The position numbers were made by a program, and so were the translations under genes. The notes beneath the pieces are model-generated. The model was not told where the DNA came from, ran no database searches, and saw only the letters and a list, made by a program, of their open reading frames with translations. Below, one piece after another: positions 14,948 through 23,476 of a stretch of DNA of 29,230 nt (the first letter of the stretch is position 1; the number at the start of each line of letters is the position of its first letter). This DNA comes from JBCCFX01 sp039029515 (GTDB lineage Bacteria > Planctomycetota > Phycisphaerae > Phycisphaerales > SM1A02), in contig JBCCFX010000020.1 in assembly GCA_039029515.1 (NCBI GenBank), positions 1 to 29,230 on the forward strand, written 5' to 3'.

Positions 14948-17900
14948 TCAGGGTGCTGTTGCCGGGGCTGGCATCGCGATCGTGCTGTTTGAGGTCGACA
15001 TCAGCAGCCAGCCGTCGATCAGGTCCGCTCGAGTCAGCGGTTCGCTCAGCGGCGGCAGTTCAATCACATCGGCCTGAATTCGGCCGTTCTCGCTGAACGT
15101 ATAGACGCGATACAGGCGAACGACCCGCCGGCCCGCCCGGTCCGGCACCATCTGTTGTTCTCGCTTGTATTCGCTGACCACGGTCACGGTCTCATCCGTC
15201 GTCAACAACGCCATGTACTTGCGGTCGTCGGTCACGACATCGGCGCCTTCGACATCGCCGGTGGGGGAGTAGCGAACAAGACGTTCACGGTACAACGCGA
15301 AGTGGCGATCGCCATCCACCGCAAGGGTCAACAGGTTCATCGGATCCCAGTTGCCGCGCATCGAGATGTCAAAGATGCCCGAGGACGATCCATCGGCGAT
15401 GGCAAACGATCGCAATGCGTTGGTGCGATCTTCGACGATCAAATGATCACGTGAAGGCCAGCCGCGCAACGTCGACCGTCCCGCGTACGACACGTTCGAC
15501 CAGATCCAGCTGCCCGCAAGCGGGTCAAGGAGTTCGATCCCGTATTCCGTTCCGACGGCAACTCTGCCTTCGTACGTTGCGCACAGCCAGACAATTGGCG
15601 CATCCTCAAGTGGATGCATCGTGTGCAGAATTTCGCCCGGCTCTTCACGCGACATCACGCAGATCGTCGGGCGCATCTCATTGCTTCCGATCGCGCCTCG
15701 CGCCAGGCCGCCCAGCACGATCTCATGATCGGTCACCACGACGCGATGCACTTCTTCGAGCGTATCGCGCAGCGTCCACTCGTGTGTTTCGCCATCTAGT
15801 CGACTCACGCCCAATACGAGGCCATCACGCCGCACCATGCCGATGGTGTCGCCCATGAGAATCGGCATCGTTTCGCGGAGATCAATGTCTGTCCCGTCCG
15901 GCAATGTGCGCCGCGCCGGCTTGCTGCGACTGAGTGTCGTCATCTCTTCGCCGATGAGTTCATCGATCGGCAGTGATGTCCAGCGCAACCGACCGTCCGA
16001 GGGGTCGATCGACATCGCAAACGGATCTGACGGATCGAGGCCGTCCCACAGCAGGATCTCCTTGTCCGTCCAGGTGAGAATCTGCGGTCGGTTTGCCTGC
16101 GGCAGCGAAGCCGTCCACACCGGCTGGAATTCGTCCGAGGTATACAGTTTGAGAATGCCGCCTTCTGCGAACAGGAGGATGCGATCGCGCGGAGCGGCGG
16201 CGCGACCGGCGCCATTGCCGTGCCATGGCACCACAGATCCCTTGTGAAGCACGCCGTCGCCAGTCACCGCGCCAGCGCGCGGTCGTCGTGGTTTCAGGCC
16301 GGACGGTTCGCTTGCGGTCCACCACGCACTGAGCTGGCGCGGCCCTTCTGGCGTCGGCAGACGGTCGGCGGCATTGAGTTCAAGCGCTCGCGCCAGCATC
16401 CCGCTGGTTTCGCGCAGACGATTGTCCTGCGATGCGAGAAATGCTCGGCCACCAAGTATCTCCATGCGCCATTCCGGCGGCATGCGATGATGGTCAAGTT
16501 CACGAAGCAGCAGCAGTGCCGCCGATGGGTCGGTGTCGGCAAGCGCATCGGTCGCACGCATCGCAGCGCTGATGCCTGCAGCCGTCACCGGGTAACGCAA
16601 GGCGATTGCGCGCAATGCTGCCGGATCGTCTGCCGCGAGGCTGGCCTGCGCATCCAACGCTGTGCGTGCAGCGCGTTCCTGGACATCGAAGATCGCGCCG
16701 CCATGATCCGCGCGGAGTTCATACAGTCGATCGAGCACCCACGCTCGCGCGGTGCGTCGAATATCACCCTGAGAAATGGACTCCGCCGCCAAGACTGGAT
16801 CATCGAGCAGATCGTGATAGCCGGCGATGCTGAGGCTCAGATCATGCGACGCTCGCCAGTCACTGCGAAGCAGGAGATGACGAACGCGTTCATCCGGCGT
16901 CGACGCAAGTCGTCCCATCAACGCGAACAGCGCTTCGCCGGGCTCGGATTCTTCGGCCAGCGCGATCGTGTCCGGGTTGCCGAGTTCATAGAACAAGTTG
17001 GCCCGGTGAATTGCGGCGGCATCGTCGCTGACGCGATCAAGTGTCGCCGCGGCCATCTCGCCGGCTTCCAGGACCAGCGGAAAATTCTCGACCCGGGTGC
17101 CAAGCCGCATCAGCGACAGCGCCGGTTCAGGGTCCGTCGGCAATTCGGCAATGCGGCCGCGCAACATGGATTCGGCCCGCGAGAACGGCATGAACGAACG
17201 AAGTCGATCGCCGTCGACGACCAGGAGTTGGGCGCCGGTGGCGAGCGGATTCCCGACGCCGGGCATGTCGAGCTCGTGGCGAATCGTGCCCATTTCCGGA
17301 TCGAGAATCAGGAGATTCTCGAGATTGGGAACGACGAGCGCATCCTGCGCGATCTGGACGCGTCCACGGAGGCGCAGGGATCGCCGCGGTTCTTTTTCAC
17401 CAGGTGCAATCTCGCGCGCGGGCGGTGGGAACTGCCAGGACATGAAATCGAGTCCGCCAAGGCGGAACGCGCGAATGTCTTCGCCGATCGCATACAGCGC
17501 CTTGCCATCGCTCAGCAGGTAGCGCGGCGAATTCCATCGATCTGCTGATCGGCAGGCATGCCGCTCCAATTGTTCGCCGGTTTCACGATCGAGCACAACA
17601 ACATGCGTCTGGTCAGGCTGAAGGGCAATGATCTCCGTGTCTGTCACGATCGGGACCGAGATCTCCCACGGTTTGCGCGACTGAATCCGTCCGGCGTTTG
17701 AGATCGGAACCCAGAAGCGCTGGAGCCAGCGAATCTGTCCCGTACCGGCATCGAGTCGAGCGATGGCGCCAACGGCTGTCGCCACAAACATGTCGCCGTC
17801 ACGAACGACCAACGATGACATCGGGCGTCCGGAGCGCCGCAGCGCACCGCTCGAGCAGATATGCCGGTGCCACTGCACCGTGCCGTCTGCGAGATCCAGT

Positions 17901-19174
17901 GCGACCGCGTACGTGCTCGTCAGGAACTGCTTGCTCACCTTTCGTCCGAGTACGTACACGCGACCCTCATGGATCACCGGCGTACCGTGCGGGAACATTG
18001 CTTCGCGTTCTTCTGAGCCGGACAAGCCAGCTTTTGCGAGCACGGTTCGCCATCGTTCTTCGCCGGTCTTCGGGTCGAGGCACACGACCGCGCCCTCGCC
18101 TGACCGCTTGAGCGCGTAGGCATGGCCGGTCAATGTGACCAATGCACCCGCATCAACTGTCACGGTGTTGAGGTCGAGCGTGGGTTCGCTGTCGTAGCTC
18201 ATCACGCTGGTCCGACGCGTACGATCGCTGTAATGCCAGATCTTCTGGCCGGTCAGCCGGTTGTGTGCGGTGATGCGATAGCCTTCATTGACGAAGACAA
18301 TGTCGTCGGTCACGGTCGCGAGCGAGGTCACAAGCTCGGCATCCTGGAAACGTTCATCGAACTGCGGCGAGCGGTCCGCGGCGACGATTGTGCCCGCGAC
18401 CTGACGCGCGAGCAGCGACTCATCGAGCGGTGCTTCCCAGATCGCTTCGGCGACGAGCTCATGAAGATCCACGGCTTCTGTGGTCTGGAACTGATTGATA
18501 CCGAGCGCTGTCGACGGCATCACCGAAAGTGTTGCGGCGTCATTGACCTGATCACGGATCGATGATGGAAGGCTCTCCGCATCACGACGGATCTGGGCCA
18601 ATGTGGTGACATCATTCAGATACCGCGCGGCGAGCGCGGACATCACCATGACATGACCACGTCCTGCGGCGTCCAGTGATGGATGCATCGCCGCTCGCGC
18701 GAGCCGGGCGCGACACCGATGAAAACGGCCCGCTTCGAGATCAGTCTGTGCGAGGCGAAGCAATGCTTCGAGGCCAGCGTCCGTCAGCGGACGTTGCTCG
18801 ACGACGGTGGCGAGCAGGTTGGCATCGAGCTGTCGCTGCGCTTCGGCATTGTTCATCGAGCGATAGCGTTCGAGTAACTCATCGTCACGTTCAAGTTGCT
18901 CGAGCACGCGATCACGTACCGTCCGGAAATGATCGCGCTTGGCCTCGGTCGCGGGGATGAGCGCATCACCGTACGTGTCGAGCAGCGACTGATAGAGACG
19001 GACGGTCTCGCCGAGGTTATCCCGACGTTGCTCTTCCGCCTGTTGAAAGAGCTCCCATGCCCGACGTGAATCATCGACATAAACCGGATTGTCCTGCTGT
19101 GCCCGGGCCGGTGCGACGGCAAGGAGCGTGGCAAGCCAACTCAGAACGAGCGTAACGCGGGCAATGTGAAACAT
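14948..19174 (-). CDS. very large exported PQQ-type beta-propeller protein with TPR-like helical regions
   Basis: A 1408-residue protein, the largest gene here. A Sec signal peptide occupies about 1-26 (cleavage near ARAQQ), so it works in the periplasm, on the surface or in the large paryphoplasm-like space. An N-terminal helical part (about 30-260) resembles TPR repeats. A first propeller follows (about 270-670) with PQQ-like repeats such as VCLDPKTGEERWRTV, VALDLADGTVQWHRHI and ARLDAGTGQIRWLQRF. A second helical section lies at about 680-990, and a second set of propeller blades at about 1040-1390 (MSIDPSDGRLRWTSL, IELLDPLAGSWIWSN). No enzyme motif is visible, so a scaffold or BamB-like binding role is possible. 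GAGGA six bases ahead supports the ATG at 19174 rather than a TTG at 19180. Confidence 0.9.
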   Translation of the reverse strand: MFHIARVTLVLSWLATLLAVAPARAQQDNPVYVDDSRRAWELFQQAEEQRRDNLGETVRLYQSLLDTYGDALIPATEAKRDHFRTVRDRVLEQLERDDELLERYRSMNNAEAQRQLDANLLATVVEQRPLTDAGLEALLRLAQTDLEAGRFHRCRARLARAAMHPSLDAAGRGHVMVMSALAARYLNDVTTLAQIRRDAESLPSSIRDQVNDAATLSVMPSTALGINQFQTTEAVDLHELVAEAIWEAPLDESLLARQVAGTIVAADRSPQFDERFQDAELVTSLATVTDDIVFVNEGYRITAHNRLTGQKIWHYSDRTRRTSVMSYDSEPTLDLNTVTVDAGALVTLTGHAYALKRSGEGAVVCLDPKTGEERWRTVLAKAGLSGSEEREAMFPHGTPVIHEGRVYVLGRKVSKQFLTSTYAVALDLADGTVQWHRHICSSGALRRSGRPMSSLVVRDGDMFVATAVGAIARLDAGTGQIRWLQRFWVPISNAGRIQSRKPWEISVPIVTDTEIIALQPDQTHVVVLDRETGEQLERHACRSADRWNSPRYLLSDGKALYAIGEDIRAFRLGGLDFMSWQFPPPAREIAPGEKEPRRSLRLRGRVQIAQDALVVPNLENLLILDPEMGTIRHELDMPGVGNPLATGAQLLVVDGDRLRSFMPFSRAESMLRGRIAELPTDPEPALSLMRLGTRVENFPLVLEAGEMAAATLDRVSDDAAAIHRANLFYELGNPDTIALAEESEPGEALFALMGRLASTPDERVRHLLLRSDWRASHDLSLSIAGYHDLLDDPVLAAESISQGDIRRTARAWVLDRLYELRADHGGAIFDVQERAARTALDAQASLAADDPAALRAIALRYPVTAAGISAAMRATDALADTDPSAALLLLRELDHHRMPPEWRMEILGGRAFLASQDNRLRETSGMLARALELNAADRLPTPEGPRQLSAWWTASEPSGLKPRRPRAGAVTGDGVLHKGSVVPWHGNGAGRAAAPRDRILLFAEGGILKLYTSDEFQPVWTASLPQANRPQILTWTDKEILLWDGLDPSDPFAMSIDPSDGRLRWTSLPIDELIGEEMTTLSRSKPARRTLPDGTDIDLRETMPILMGDTIGMVRRDGLVLGVSRLDGETHEWTLRDTLEEVHRVVVTDHEIVLGGLARGAIGSNEMRPTICVMSREEPGEILHTMHPLEDAPIVWLCATYEGRVAVGTEYGIELLDPLAGSWIWSNVSYAGRSTLRGWPSRDHLIVEDRTNALRSFAIADGSSSGIFDISMRGNWDPMNLLTLAVDGDRHFALYRERLVRYSPTGDVEGADVVTDDRKYMALLTTDETVTVVSEYKREQQMVPDRAGRRVVRLYRVYTFSENGRIQADVIELPPLSEPLTRADLIDGWLLMSTSNSTIAMPAPATAP

Positions 19175-19342
19175 GGTCAATCCTCAGGGTCAGCGAGACC
19201 ATCAGCATCGTAAGCGTTGCGGGACGGCCTCTTTCTTATCGTAGGGTCGACTCAATGAAGGTTGCGGCTGTTGTCGCCGAAAGAGTTTCGGATCGACCCG
19301 GTAGATCTGGTCCGACCACGGGACTCACCAGGGAGGGACGGC

Positions 19343-19765
19343 ATGTCCACCACGCACACCGATGCCAGCCGACGACGCTCCAGCAGGGTCATCGTGCTGC
19401 TCGCCGTGGTGATCGCACTCTCCCTTGCGGACCTGATCCTGACGGTGCAGCACCTCACATCGATTGGGATGGCGGAATCCAATCCCATCGCCGCGTGGGT
19501 GATCCGCACGTCCGATTCCGTCGCCGCCCTGTCCCTCTACAAGCTGGCCACCGTTGCCATCGCTGTCGGGAGCCTCTTTCTGGTTCGCCGGCATCGCATC
19601 GCTGAGGTCGCAAGTTGGGGCGCGGTCACCGTCCTGGTCGCACTGTGCTTCCGCTGGGACGCGTATGCGGCGACGATCGAGACCGATCTCATCCCGATGA
19701 CGCACTTCGAGATCGCCGCCGACCAGCACTGGCTGACGCTCGACGCGGACCGTCACGCCCGGTAA
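19343..19765 (+). CDS. small membrane protein, DUF5658-like
   Basis: A 140-residue protein with three or four hydrophobic segments at about 16-36, 55-75 and 83-103. The first ends in the pattern SLADLILTVQHLTSIGMAES followed by NP, which resembles DUF5658 proteins, where Asp, Gly, Glu and Asn-Pro are conserved after the first helix. The function of that family is unknown. The start at 19343 is set by GGGAGG (19331-19336), and an upstream in-frame ATG at 19262 would add a non-membrane leader without a ribosome binding site. The tail after 105 is polar. It is ten bp upstream of a lipoprotein gene, probably in one transcript, and divergent from the PQQ protein gene. Confidence 0.75.
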   Translation: MSTTHTDASRRRSSRVIVLLAVVIALSLADLILTVQHLTSIGMAESNPIAAWVIRTSDSVAALSLYKLATVAIAVGSLFLVRRHRIAEVASWGAVTVLVALCFRWDAYAATIETDLIPMTHFEIAADQHWLTLDADRHAR

Positions 19766-19775
19766 GGTGCGCGGC

Positions 19776-20327
19776 ATGATCGCCACGCGCATCATGCACA
19801 CGTTGATGTTGATCTGCCTGACCACGGTGCTGGTCGGGTGCTCGCGCTATCGTCCGCCGGACATCGCGGTCGTCGATATGCGTTCGGTCCTGATCACGGA
19901 CGAGGCGCTCCAGATCGACATTGATTTCGAACTGGTCAATCCGAACCGTGAACCGCTCGAATTGGTGCATGTTGATTATCGGCTGGATGTGGATGGTCGC
20001 ACGGTCTTTCAGGCGAGGCGAGCCACGCGGGCGACCTTGCCGTCAGGACAGATCTACACCGCGACAATCCCTGCGGTCGTCCCGTTCGATCGCGCGAACT
20101 GGATTGAAGGCATGCCGTCTTCGGCGGCGTGCTCCGTGCATGGTTCGCTGATGTACGTCACGCCGGGCGCGCTGGCCGAGGTGTTACTGGACACTGGTGT
20201 ACGTCGACCGAAAGTCGGGTTCCGCGGCGAGCGCATGATTCAGCCGGCGACGGCGCGCTTGGTCAATGCGTCGACAATTGTCCCAGTGGCGCGCTCGGAC
20301 TCGGAAATCGAGTCCAACGAGCGATAA
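19776..20327 (+). CDS. LEA14-like (WHy domain) lipoprotein
   Basis: A 183-residue exported protein. The signal peptide ends in a lipobox, LVGCSR, with the cysteine near residue 22, so it should be lipid-anchored to a membrane. The mature part (about 30-160) resembles the LEA14/WHy beta-sandwich: IDIDFELVNPNREPLEL, a central YRLDVDGRTVF, then a run of strands rich in Thr and Val. Such domains are known from stress-related proteins, but the role in bacteria is not established. The ATG at 19776 has AAGG eight bases upstream; a GTG at 19767 is an alternative. The tail from 165 on is polar. It ends 164 bp before pilT with no obvious terminator. Confidence 0.75.
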   Translation: MIATRIMHTLMLICLTTVLVGCSRYRPPDIAVVDMRSVLITDEALQIDIDFELVNPNREPLELVHVDYRLDVDGRTVFQARRATRATLPSGQIYTATIPAVVPFDRANWIEGMPSSAACSVHGSLMYVTPGALAEVLLDTGVRRPKVGFRGERMIQPATARLVNASTIVPVARSDSEIESNER

Positions 20328-20491
20328 CCAGCCGCGTCGGCAGACGTCATGATCGGAAAAGTCGGGCTTGTTCCTACACGTCACAGCGATGCGTTGTGTG
20401 ATCGTGATTGGCTCTTATTCGCTTTTTGAGGCGTGACGATACAGATAGCGTCCGCTCTCTATTTGCCAATCCACGAGACTGGGGAACCAGC

Positions 20492-21547
20492 ATGCAGCTG
20501 AACGACATTCTGAAGACGGCGTTCGAACACGGCGCATCCGATATCCATCTGATCGCCAACCACCCGCCGATGATGCGTGTCAACACGGTCATCACGCCGA
20601 TGGACTATCCCATCCTCACGCCGACCAGCACCGAGCATGCGGTCGAGGAGATGCTCTCCGAGTTTCAGATTGAGCGTTTCAAGCAGGATCTGGACGTTGA
20701 CTTCTCCTACGAGGTCGACGGTCTTGGTCGTTACCGTGTGAACGCACACCGTCAGAAGGGTTCCGTCGGAATGGCGCTGCGTGCCATCAAGACGGATGTG
20801 CCGCCGCTGGAAGACCTGAACCTTCCTGAAGTGATCAGCCGCCTGACGTACCTGCCGCGTGGTCTCGTGCTCGTGACGGGCGACACCGGTTCCGGTAAGT
20901 CGACCACGCTCGCGGCGATGATCCAGGCGATGAACATGCGGTACCGCAAGCACATCATCACGCTGGAAGATCCGGTGGAATACACGTTTGAGTCAGACAA
21001 GTGTCTGATCGAACAGCGTGAGCTCGGCCTGGACATGGCCAGCTTCTCCTCCGGCCTCAAGCACGCCCTGCGTCAGGACCCTGACATCGTGCTCGTCGGC
21101 GAAATGCGAGACCTCGAGACGGCTGCGCTGGCGATCTCCGCCGCGGAAACCGGCCACCTCGTGTTGAGCACGCTGCATACCTGCAACGCATCGCAGACGG
21201 TGGAACGAATCATCGATATGTATCCCGCGAATCAGCAGAACCAGATTCGCGCCATGCTTGGTAACACGCTGCAGGCCGTCGTGTCCCAGACACTGTTCAG
21301 CCGAATTGATCAGCCTGGCATGTGCCCCGCGGTCGAAGTGATGCTGTGTACACCTGCGGTGCGCAACATCATTCGTGAGGCGCGCACGTTCGAGATTCCG
21401 AACGTGATCGATACCAATCGCAACATGGGCATGATCAGTCTCGACAACGCGATTGCCGAGCTCTACTTCAACGGCCTTATCAGCCGCGAAGATGCGATTG
21501 CACAGTCCGCGTACCCCGACAAGCTCGAGCGTCAGCTCGCCGCGTAA
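20492..21547 (+). CDS. pilT: type IV pilus retraction ATPase PilT
   Basis: A 351-residue secretion ATPase. An N-terminal PAS-like domain (about 1-105) starts with MQLNDILKTAFEHGASDIHL, typical of PilT. The RecA-like domain holds Walker A GDTGSGKST (130-138), the Asp box ITLEDPVEY (156-164), Walker B DIVLVGEMRD (198-207) and the His box GHLVLSTLHT (221-230). The length and the absence of an extra N-terminal domain or tetracysteine motif point to PilT rather than PilB/GspE. It hydrolyses ATP at the inner-membrane platform to pull the pilus back, but as no PilB is in the window it might serve another step. The ATG at 20492 is preceded by GGGGAA (20481-20486); an upstream in-frame GTG is rejected. 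pilC follows 25 bp downstream. Confidence 0.95.
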   Translation: MQLNDILKTAFEHGASDIHLIANHPPMMRVNTVITPMDYPILTPTSTEHAVEEMLSEFQIERFKQDLDVDFSYEVDGLGRYRVNAHRQKGSVGMALRAIKTDVPPLEDLNLPEVISRLTYLPRGLVLVTGDTGSGKSTTLAAMIQAMNMRYRKHIITLEDPVEYTFESDKCLIEQRELGLDMASFSSGLKHALRQDPDIVLVGEMRDLETAALAISAAETGHLVLSTLHTCNASQTVERIIDMYPANQQNQIRAMLGNTLQAVVSQTLFSRIDQPGMCPAVEVMLCTPAVRNIIREARTFEIPNVIDTNRNMGMISLDNAIAELYFNGLISREDAIAQSAYPDKLERQLAA

Positions 21548-21572
21548 CTTAGGAACAAGGTGAGGCACAGGC

Positions 21573-22802
21573 ATGCCTGAGTACCGCTACCAAGCCCGAC
21601 ACAGCTCGGGACAAGTCCAGTCGGGAGTGCTCGCCGCGGAAAGCGCGCAGGCGGCAGCTGCGATTCTGCGCACGCAGGGTCAGCACGTGATGCAGCTGGT
21701 CCCTGTTCAGAGCAACTCGTCGCAGATGGCCAAGAACATCATGGAGGTCCTGAACTACAGTTCAGGCCCGTCCCAGAAGGATATTCTTGACTTCACGACC
21801 CAGCTCGCCGTCATGGTGCGCGCCGGCATCAACCTCCGTTCCGCCCTCGATGGCATTGCGGATCAGACCAAGAACCCGAAGTTCCAGAAGATCCTGATCA
21901 CCATCAAGTCTGACATTGAATCCGGGAAGCAATTCTCGGAAGCGATCGCGAAGTACCCCAAGCTCTTCGGACCGCTGTACGTCAACATGGTTCGTGCGTC
22001 GGAAATGTCCGGCTCGTTCGCCAAGATGCTTGATCGTATCGCCGCGTATATCGCCCAGCAGATCGAAACCCGGAAGCTCGTCGTGGGGGCGAGCATCTAT
22101 CCGGGCATCATTGCCACCATGGCCGGCGGCGTGACCGTCTTCCTGCTCACCTTCGTGCTGCCGCGCTTTGCCGGCGTGTTCGAAGGCAAGGAAAGCGTGC
22201 TGCCCTGGCCAACCAAGTTCCTCATGGGCGCATCCGACTGGATGGTCGCGTACTGGTGGACGTTGCTCATCGGTTTCGCGGTTGCTGGCGCCGGTGGATA
22301 CCTCTTCCTGAAGACGGAAGCCGGACGCTACTGGTTTGATCGCGGCAAACTCACCGTTCCGCTGTTCAGCCGTATGTTTCGTGCGCTTTATGTCAGTCGT
22401 TCACTCCACACGATGGGTGAATTGCTCAACGCCGGCGTTCCCATGCTCGATACGCTTGCGATTACCGGCGACATTTCAGGCAACATCCTCTTCAAGAAGA
22501 TGTGGCGCAACGTGTACGCATCAGTGAAGCAAGGTAAGAAAGTCCAGACACAACTGGCCAAGTCGACGCTTCTTCCGAAATCTGTGATCCAGATGATTGG
22601 CGCAGGCGAAGAATCGGGTCGACTAGCAGAAGTACTCGAAGAGATTTCCGAGTACTACCAGAAGGCGCTGCGCGATGCGATTCGTGCGGTGACCAGCATG
22701 ATCGAGCCGCTGATGATCGTCATCATGGGTGGCATCGTTGGCTTCATTGCCATGGCCATCATCCTGCCCATCTTCAAGATGAGCCAGGTGGTGAACGGTT
22801 GA
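21573..22802 (+). CDS. pilC: type IV pilus inner-membrane platform protein PilC/GspF
   Basis: A 409-residue GspF-family protein, the membrane platform on which pilin subunits are assembled and on which the ATPase acts. The cytoplasmic N-terminus begins PEYRYQARHSSGQVQSGVL. Two GspF domains follow: about 75-195 (LDFTTQLAVMVRAGINLRSALDGI, here split as two parts) and about 275-400 (SLHTMGELLNAGVPMLDTL). Membrane helices are at about 172-195, 225-246 and 377-400. Length and layout are standard. AAGGTGAGG precedes the ATG by about seven bases. It is in one operon with pilT (25-bp gap) and the prepilin genes. Confidence 0.94.
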   Translation: MPEYRYQARHSSGQVQSGVLAAESAQAAAAILRTQGQHVMQLVPVQSNSSQMAKNIMEVLNYSSGPSQKDILDFTTQLAVMVRAGINLRSALDGIADQTKNPKFQKILITIKSDIESGKQFSEAIAKYPKLFGPLYVNMVRASEMSGSFAKMLDRIAAYIAQQIETRKLVVGASIYPGIIATMAGGVTVFLLTFVLPRFAGVFEGKESVLPWPTKFLMGASDWMVAYWWTLLIGFAVAGAGGYLFLKTEAGRYWFDRGKLTVPLFSRMFRALYVSRSLHTMGELLNAGVPMLDTLAITGDISGNILFKKMWRNVYASVKQGKKVQTQLAKSTLLPKSVIQMIGAGEESGRLAEVLEEISEYYQKALRDAIRAVTSMIEPLMIVIMGGIVGFIAMAIILPIFKMSQVVNG

Positions 22803-22845
22803 CCGGAGTTCTCGTTCGTTCGGAGGCGCAAGGAGCATCCCCCCG

Positions 22846-23421
22846 ATGCATGCCATGCTGACTCGTACCAATCACACGACACGGCGCACCACACGTGCGC
22901 CGCGTCGTGGTTTCACGCTGATTGAAACCGCGCTCGCCATCGTCATCGTTGGCGTCGGCGTCGTGTCCATCATGATGGCACAGGCCGCATTCCATCAGCA
23001 GAATACGTGGTCCACGCAGGCGTCTATTGCCACCCAGCTCGGCAACGAGATCCGGGAGATGACGATTCACCTTCCCGCGCGGGACCCCGTCACCGGCGAC
23101 CTCTTCTGGGGACCCGAGCCCGGCGAACTCTTCGCCGACTTCGATGACCTCGATGACTTTGACGGCACAGGCACCGGCCTGTTGTTCTCCGCCGACAACG
23201 GCGATGGACCGGTGAACGCACGGCGCGAAGTCATCGACAACATGGATGGCTGGTCGCAGGAAGTACGTGTGTTCAATGTGAACCCGTTCAACGTCACGGA
23301 CAGCACACCCGCGGACGGCGCTACGTCGACCATCATGGTCGAAGTCGTCGTGTATTTCCGCCCCGTCGGCGAAACCGATCCGATTGAAATGACCACCGTC
23401 TCCTGGATCGCACCGAACTGA
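22846..23421 (+). CDS. prepilin-like protein (PilV/GspI type minor pilin)
   Basis: A 191-residue type IV pilin-like protein. After a basic leader the prepilin peptidase site RRGFTLIETALA puts cleavage after G22. A glutamate follows at +5, and a hydrophobic helix covers about 23-45 (ALAIVIVGVGVVSIMMAQAA). The rest is a globular part rich in Asp and Gly (DFDDLDDFDGTGTG) with strands near the C-terminus. The short phrase LIETALAIVIVGVG resembles PilV/GspI minor pilins. AGGAG (22831-22835) lies ten bases before the ATG at 22846; an ATG nine bases further on is possible. It lies 43 bp after pilC and 55 bp before the PilX-like gene. Confidence 0.88.
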   Translation: MHAMLTRTNHTTRRTTRAPRRGFTLIETALAIVIVGVGVVSIMMAQAAFHQQNTWSTQASIATQLGNEIREMTIHLPARDPVTGDLFWGPEPGELFADFDDLDDFDGTGTGLLFSADNGDGPVNARREVIDNMDGWSQEVRVFNVNPFNVTDSTPADGATSTIMVEVVVYFRPVGETDPIEMTTVSWIAPN

Positions 23422-23476
23422 TCAGGTTCAGGCGCATGGGGACTGATTCGACTTGTGAGGCGAGGAGCGTATTGCA

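Noticed and set aside
20405..20425. Sigma-54 type promoter before pilT (TGGC followed by TTCGCT)
   Set aside because: The GG-to-GC spacing is nine bases rather than the required ten, so it does not fit the -24/-12 consensus.
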